Assembly (NCBI GenBank): GCA_033549245.1
Contig: JAWSUW010000075.1
Location: forward strand, 1 to 16,868
Length of the DNA: 16,868 bases
Direction: 5' to 3'
Source: Fusibacter_D sp033549245
GTDB taxonomy: Bacteria > Bacillota > Clostridia > Peptostreptococcales > Acidaminobacteraceae
Position 1 is the first letter of the stretch. The number at the start of each line of letters is the position of its first letter. Below the pieces are notes generated by a model. The model was not told the DNA's origin, did no database searches, and was given only the letters and a program-made list of their open reading frames with translations. The position numbers and the translations under genes are program-made. Positions 13,435 to 16,868 of this stretch are shown piece after piece.

Positions 13435-14312
13435 AAGATGCGGTAATTGAAATCAAGAATCTCAAGAAGTATTACGGCAAACAAAGAGGTATCGAAGATG
13501 TCAGTTTTTCTGTGATGGAAGGAGATATATTTGGATTCATCGGCCCAAACGGGGCAGGCAAGTCTACAACTATCCGGACGATTCTCGCCCTCCTTAAGCC
13601 CACATCTGGAAGTGCTACAATTTTTGATAAAGATTGTGTGGAGTATGCCTCGGAAATCGCAGGAGATATAGGGTATCTTGCCGGAGAACCTAGCTATTAC
13701 GAAAATATGAAAGTGAAAGAATTTCTAAGTTATACTGCTGAGCTATATGGGAAAAAGAACAGTTCAAGACTGAAGGAGCTTGCTGAAAGACTACAACTTG
13801 ATTTAAACCGTAAAATCGAAGACCTTTCCATGGGAAACAAAAAAAAGGTTGGGATTATTTCCGCCCTTCTCCATTCTCCAAAGCTTCTTATTTTGGATGA
13901 ACCTACAAGCGGACTGGATCCACTGATGCAACAGATATTTTTTGATATTCTAAAAGAAGAAAATAGAAAAGGAACAACTATACTATTTTCATCACATGTT
14001 CTTAGTGAGGTGCAAAAGTTGTGCAACAAGGTTGCAATCATTAAGGATGGAACTATCATTAGCATTCAAAATATCACTGAGCTAAGAAATAATGGATATA
14101 AGAAAGTGTCCATTATTACAGACACTGCACTCAGGGAAGAAGACTTTATGATGAATGGAGTTGCGGACCTATCAATTAGGGACTGCTCAGCCGGCTTTAT
14201 CTATAGGGGGTCTGTAAAAGATCTTCTTCAAAAGATTGACTCATTCCAGGTTAGGGATGTGTTTATAGAAGAGCCCACTCTGGAGGAAATCTTCCTCCAC
14301 TACTACCAGTAG
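13431..14312 (+). CDS. ABC transporter ATP-binding protein (ABC-2 type exporter)
   Basis: A 293-residue ATPase. Walker A GPNGAGKST (38-46), signature LSMGNKKKV (132-140), Walker B LLILDEPTSGLDP (152-164, D156 and E157), and switch histidine H189 in FSSHVLSEV are all present. The signature is the non-standard form common in ABC-2/bacitracin-type exporters. About 80 residues after the switch form the usual C-terminal extension of this class. It powers the two permeases encoded next. AAGGAGG precedes its ATG, and the gene overlaps the TetR stop by four bases, implying translational coupling. Substrate unknown; drug or lipid export is typical for TetR-controlled members. Confidence 0.93.
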   Translation: MKDAVIEIKNLKKYYGKQRGIEDVSFSVMEGDIFGFIGPNGAGKSTTIRTILALLKPTSGSATIFDKDCVEYASEIAGDIGYLAGEPSYYENMKVKEFLSYTAELYGKKNSSRLKELAERLQLDLNRKIEDLSMGNKKKVGIISALLHSPKLLILDEPTSGLDPLMQQIFFDILKEENRKGTTILFSSHVLSEVQKLCNKVAIIKDGTIISIQNITELRNNGYKKVSIITDTALREEDFMMNGVADLSIRDCSAGFIYRGSVKDLLQKIDSFQVRDVFIEEPTLEEIFLHYYQ

Positions 14313-14329
14313 ACAAGGAGGTGTGTATC

Positions 14330-15136
14330 ATGGTTGTTTTTAAGTACGAATTAAAACAAATGAAAACCCTGCTTACTGCCTGGTCCGTGACGGTAGCAGT
14401 CCTGGCATTTTTACTGATACCTGTGTTCACGGATATTGGGAATAGTGTTGCTGTCAATCCACAACAACTAGAACAGATGGTTTCAGACAATCAGTTTCTT
14501 CAAGCCGTTGGAATGAGTGCACAGTTTCTTTCTGAACCCATTGGGATGTTCGGATTTGTAAATGCTTGGTTCTTTACACTTGCAACATCAGTTTTAGCCA
14601 TTTATATAGGCTTATTCGTAAATACCAAGGATTTTACTGGCAAATCTGTTGATTTCATTTACACCAAGCCGTTTAATCGGGGAAAGGTATTCCTGTCAAA
14701 ACTACTTGCTGCTTCGGTGGCAGTGTTTACGGTTGGGATTGTATATCTTGCATCTTCTTATGCAGTTCTTAGAATCAACCTTCCGCAAGGGTTTGATATG
14801 AGGATGTTTTTGCATCTTGGTTTTTCCCTCATAATGCTACAAGCAATATACCTGGCTCTAGGAATAATCGTGGGAGTGATTTGGCCAAAAAACAGAAGAC
14901 CACTATTATTGGCGGTTACTGTTGTGTTTTTTACAGTAGTAATAGGTACATTTGCTGCAACTGTGGGAATAGACTGGCTGTTGTTCCTATCACCTCCAAA
15001 ATTCTTCGGTGGATCTGTCATAGCAAGCACGGGAGGATATGATATGAGATTTGTATACTGGCTCGTTTTCCTTGTAATTGTGTTTATCACCTCAGGATAT
15101 TTCATTTTCAGGAAAAAAGACCTTATTACTGTGTAA
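14330..15136 (+). CDS. ABC-2 type permease subunit (first)
   Basis: A 268-residue membrane protein with about six transmembrane segments: a short cytoplasmic start (VVFKYELKQMKTLL), helix one at about 18-38, a large outer loop, then five helices from about 75. It contains VDFIYTKPFNRGKVFLSKLL, a cytoplasmic loop motif shared almost word for word with the next gene, where it probably meets the ATPase. Start ATG 14330 has AAGGAGG eight bases upstream; a GTG at 14321 overlaps the ribosome site. It is 17 bases after the ATPase stop. It likely forms a heterodimeric channel with the second permease. Confidence 0.87.
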   Translation: MVVFKYELKQMKTLLTAWSVTVAVLAFLLIPVFTDIGNSVAVNPQQLEQMVSDNQFLQAVGMSAQFLSEPIGMFGFVNAWFFTLATSVLAIYIGLFVNTKDFTGKSVDFIYTKPFNRGKVFLSKLLAASVAVFTVGIVYLASSYAVLRINLPQGFDMRMFLHLGFSLIMLQAIYLALGIIVGVIWPKNRRPLLLAVTVVFFTVVIGTFAATVGIDWLLFLSPPKFFGGSVIASTGGYDMRFVYWLVFLVIVFITSGYFIFRKKDLITV

Positions 15137-15151
15137 AGGGAGGTGTTTTAA

Positions 15152-15949
15152 TTGAAATTAATAATCTTAAAAGAATTAAGACTTCAAAGAAAACTTCTTG
15201 TGATTTGGTCTTTTATTCTTTTCCTTACAGCTGCCTTTGGAGGTATCGAGTTTAAGGGGCTTCAAAATCAGATGGATATGCTTGAAAGCACTGTTGCAGA
15301 TTTCCCTAGAATTGTTAAGATTCTATTTGGAGTGGAAGCATTTCCTATCAGTACACCTCTTGGAGGTTATGCCAGCATGTTTTACTGGTATCAGCTGGTG
15401 TTATTCGCATTGGCAATCTACATTGGATTCTATATTATTTCGAGGGACGAAAAGGAAAACTATGTCGATTTTATTTACACGAAGCCTTATGATAGAAAGA
15501 AAATATTCCTTTCCAAAGGGATAGTGGTTTTAATAATAAATGCTATTTTAGCTTTATTGACAGCTGTAGGAACCATTTTATTTCTGGTTCCCTTCTTGAT
15601 CAATGGACAGAGCTTAATACCACATATCGTCACCTCCACCATTGGCGTATTACTTACGCAAATGATTTTTTCGGCTATTGGAATGCTCTTTGGTTCCATT
15701 ACCGTGCATTACAGAAGAGGCATGCTTGGAGGTTTTCTTGTTCTGATTGCTTCATATGTCATTGCATTTTCAATTGAGTATGTTGGTAATCTTGATCACC
15801 TGAATTTTCTATCCCCTGTGAGATACTTCAATCTTGAGGCACTGGCAGAAGGTGGACTTAGTTTTCCCTATCTAGCTCTGACTGCTGTTCTTATTGGAGT
15901 TTTGATACAATTTTCTATTAAGTGTCTTGGAAATCGAGATTTGATTTAG
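15152..15949 (+). CDS. ABC-2 type permease subunit (second)
   Basis: A 265-residue protein with the same topology as the preceding permease and clear paralogy: ALAIYIGFYIISRDEKENY then VDFIYTKPYDRKKIFLSK aligns with the LAIYIGLF and VDFIYTKPFNRGKVFLSK stretches of the first. Both end with a polar tail just after the last helix (LGNRDLI here, RKKDLITV there). The start is TTG at 15152, with GGGAGGT seven bases upstream. It is 15 bases after its partner and closes the operon. The pair most likely arose by tandem duplication and now works as a heterodimer. Confidence 0.87.
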   Translation: MKLIILKELRLQRKLLVIWSFILFLTAAFGGIEFKGLQNQMDMLESTVADFPRIVKILFGVEAFPISTPLGGYASMFYWYQLVLFALAIYIGFYIISRDEKENYVDFIYTKPYDRKKIFLSKGIVVLIINAILALLTAVGTILFLVPFLINGQSLIPHIVTSTIGVLLTQMIFSAIGMLFGSITVHYRRGMLGGFLVLIASYVIAFSIEYVGNLDHLNFLSPVRYFNLEALAEGGLSFPYLALTAVLIGVLIQFSIKCLGNRDLI

Positions 15950-15980
15950 CCGGTTTTTATTTGATTTATTTCAAAAATCT

Positions 15981-16096
15981 GGATGTACCACGTACCGGCC
16001 AAGCGGTAACGGCAATAACTCTGTACTGACCAGCCCCTTGCTCAAATTACTATTATGTCTGAATTGGAGTTGAATGCCAAAGGCATTCCTTTATTA
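15981..16096 (+). repeat. Dispersed repeat copy, short beta module
   Basis: Tag GATGTACCACGTACCGGCC, AAGCGGTAACGGCAATAAC, then TGTACTGACCAGCCCCTTGC and hairpin GAATGCC-AAA-GGCATTC (16072-16088) followed by CTTTATT. The 95-base frame-bearing part of longer beta copies is absent, so the copy ends at the hairpin. Confidence 0.85.
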
Positions 16097-16106
16097 AGAA
16101 GCCATT

Positions 16107-16139
16107 GATCTCATGATTTTTGTGAGATCTTTTTTTTTT
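16107..16139 (+). terminator. Rho-independent terminator downstream of the ABC operon
   Basis: GATCTCA (16107-16113) pairs with TGAGATC (16123-16129), loop of nine, then ten T residues. It is 158 bases after the last permease, on the far side of a beta repeat whose own hairpin (16072-16088) may also act as a weak terminator. Confidence 0.85.
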
Positions 16140-16229
16140 GCAGAATCAAAGAAAGACCTACTATATCAGACAAAGAAATCGATTTCGTAAATGTCCTAAT
16201 TGTGATATTATTGTAAATGAGGAGCTATG

Positions 16230-16600
16230 AGACTATGGGTACCACATACCAATGCGGCCGTATCGGCGGTAACTCGAAAATGGGTATAGTGTTTTGAACT
16301 GTTGTAGGTATTGAAATTGTTAATTTTATGAAAATGGTACACGGTACCAAGCGGCGGTTGTGGCAACAACTATGTACTGACCAGCCTAATGCTCAAAATT
16401 AAAATTATAACTAAATGGGTATTGAATGCCATAGGCATTCCTTTAATCCAGATGATGTAAATGTTGAAGAGGTCATCGTTAACCCAGATCTAATTGAAGG
16501 TATTAAAATGGAACTTGAGAAGGTAATAGAGTAAAGACTGTGAGTACCACATACCAACGCGGCGGTAACGGCGGTAAAAGAACACTTACTCATAGGGTGA
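16230..16600 (+). repeat. Tandem cluster of alpha, beta and gamma repeat modules
   Basis: Alpha module 16230-16329 (tag GGGTACCACATACCAATGCGG, tail matching 122-230), then a second tag GGTACACGGTACCAAGCGG leading into a beta module 16330-16534 (hairpin GAATGCC-ATA-GGCATTC at 16424-16440), then a third tag GTGAGTACCACATACC with the gamma tail (AAAGAACACTTACTCATAGG). All three modules read head to tail. This is the most complete copy and shows how the modules join at the GTACC tags. Confidence 0.9.
16415..16534 (+). CDS. Possible 39-residue peptide inside the beta repeat
   Basis: An ATG-to-TAA frame beginning MGIECHRHSFNPDD and ending MELEKVIE, acidic and helix-like at the end. There is no convincing ribosome site upstream, and the sister copy at 10162-10281 has ATT for the start, TTA for the stop and mostly amino-acid-changing substitutions. 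It may be a remnant of a longer coding sequence captured by the repeat. I would not treat it as a functional gene without support from other copies. Confidence 0.22.
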   Translation: MGIECHRHSFNPDDVNVEEVIVNPDLIEGIKMELEKVIE

Positions 16601-16640
16601 GAATAGGGGTAATATTTCAGGATAATTGGTGGCATCTGGT

Positions 16641-16688
16641 AATTTACTCCCCGAAAAGTATAAGAATCGGGGAACGATTTGGTAAATT
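16641..16688. repeat. Nested inverted repeat
   Basis: TCCCCGA (16648-16654) pairs with TCGGGGA (16667-16673), and the flanking AATTTAC (16641-16647) pairs with GTAAATT (16682-16688) after an eight-base bulge. No T-run follows, so it is not a classical terminator. It sits between the repeat cluster and the right inverted-repeat arm. Confidence 0.6.
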
Positions 16689-16747
16689 AAGGTATGAAGT
16701 TGTTTGAAATCCATGCAGTTTGGTGGTAGTAAAAAGGAGGCGTACCA

Positions 16748-16868
16748 GGGAAAGCTCCGAAAAAGGATATGGCATGAATAAATATTCAGCTCAAAAAATA
16801 TATATTCAATTGTGAAGACTGATGTTAAATTGATATAAAAAATCCCATAAATGGTATAATTAAGTAAC
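16748..16868 (-). repeat. Right arm of 121-bp inverted repeat
   Basis: Reverse complement of 1-121 with four mismatches. The similarity stops at 16748, next to CGTACCA, so this arm, like the left one, abuts a GTACC sequence of the dispersed-repeat type. Confidence 0.9.

Larger units (their letters stand above)
15950..16868. other. Right non-coding, repeat-rich region
   Basis: About 920 bases with no convincing standard gene. It holds a beta repeat copy (15981-16096), a strong terminator (16107-16139), a cluster of alpha, beta and gamma modules in tandem (16230-16600), a nested hairpin (16641-16688), an orphan AAAGGAGG ribosome-like site near 16734 with no frame after it, and the right inverted-repeat arm. 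Confidence 0.75.

Noticed and set aside
13730..14065. 111-residue minus-strand frame
   Set aside because: Shadow of the ABC ATPase gene, which has all catalytic motifs on the plus strand.
122..16600. Integron cassette array with attC-like sites
   Set aside because: The repeats lack the GTTRRRY core and long imperfect palindrome of attC, genes lie in both orientations, and no integrase is present.
16230..16600. CRISPR array
   Set aside because: The tags are irregularly spaced, the material between them is itself repeated, and no cas genes are seen.
16411..16635. 74-residue minus-strand frame at the right end
   Set aside because: It lies across repeat modules, has no ribosome site and shows no recognisable domain.
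1..16868. Calling the whole window a transposon with 121-bp terminal inverted repeats
   Set aside because: No transposase, no visible target duplication, and window ends could be set by assembly breaks; kept as a question only.

Overview
The window looks like a stretch of chromosome from a low-G+C Gram-positive anaerobe (Bacillota, most likely a clostridial lineage). The reasons are AT-rich DNA, near-perfect GGAGG ribosome sites before most genes, Rho-independent terminators, an S-layer-homology (SLH) exported protein, a Vpr-like secreted subtilase, and an EFR1-type flavodoxin/ferredoxin. No RNA gene, CRISPR array, integrase or transposase was found. Species cannot be named from the sequence alone.

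Layout. 1-121 and 16748-16868 form a 121-bp inverted repeat (117/121 matches) that closes both ends of the window. 553-1430 holds a DUF4230 membrane-anchored protein and a tiny two-helix membrane protein. 1567-3900 is a tight three-gene block of predicted nuclease-fold proteins: PD-(D/E)XK-like, DUF429 RNase-H-like and GIY-YIG. This is the best candidate for an undescribed system. 4137-5786 is an SLH protein with an unrecognised C-terminal half. 6137-8605 is a secreted S8 protease with a PA insert. 9038-9952 (minus) is a PD40 beta-propeller lipoprotein with clearly higher G+C than its surroundings. 10414-11616 is an Fsr-like MFS exporter convergent with an EFR1 ferredoxin (11685-12467, minus); the two share a bidirectional terminator. 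12820-15949 is a four-gene operon of a TetR repressor, an ABC ATPase and two paralogous ABC-2 permeases, controlled by a perfect 16-bp inverted operator that straddles the promoter.

Nearly every larger intergenic gap carries copies of a modular repeat family. Each copy opens with a GTACCACGTACC-like palindromic tag and usually GCGGCGGTAACGG, then continues as one of at least three tails (alpha, beta, gamma). All copies read in the plus direction whatever the orientation of nearby genes. Beta tails contain a conserved GAATGCC/GGCATTC hairpin, and one carries a 39-codon reading frame.

Together, the genes suggest an accessory, cell-envelope and export-rich region: surface proteins, a secreted protease, two drug-type exporters and a possible defence or nucleic-acid-processing cassette, separated by repeat-rich spacers that may have promoted rearrangement.
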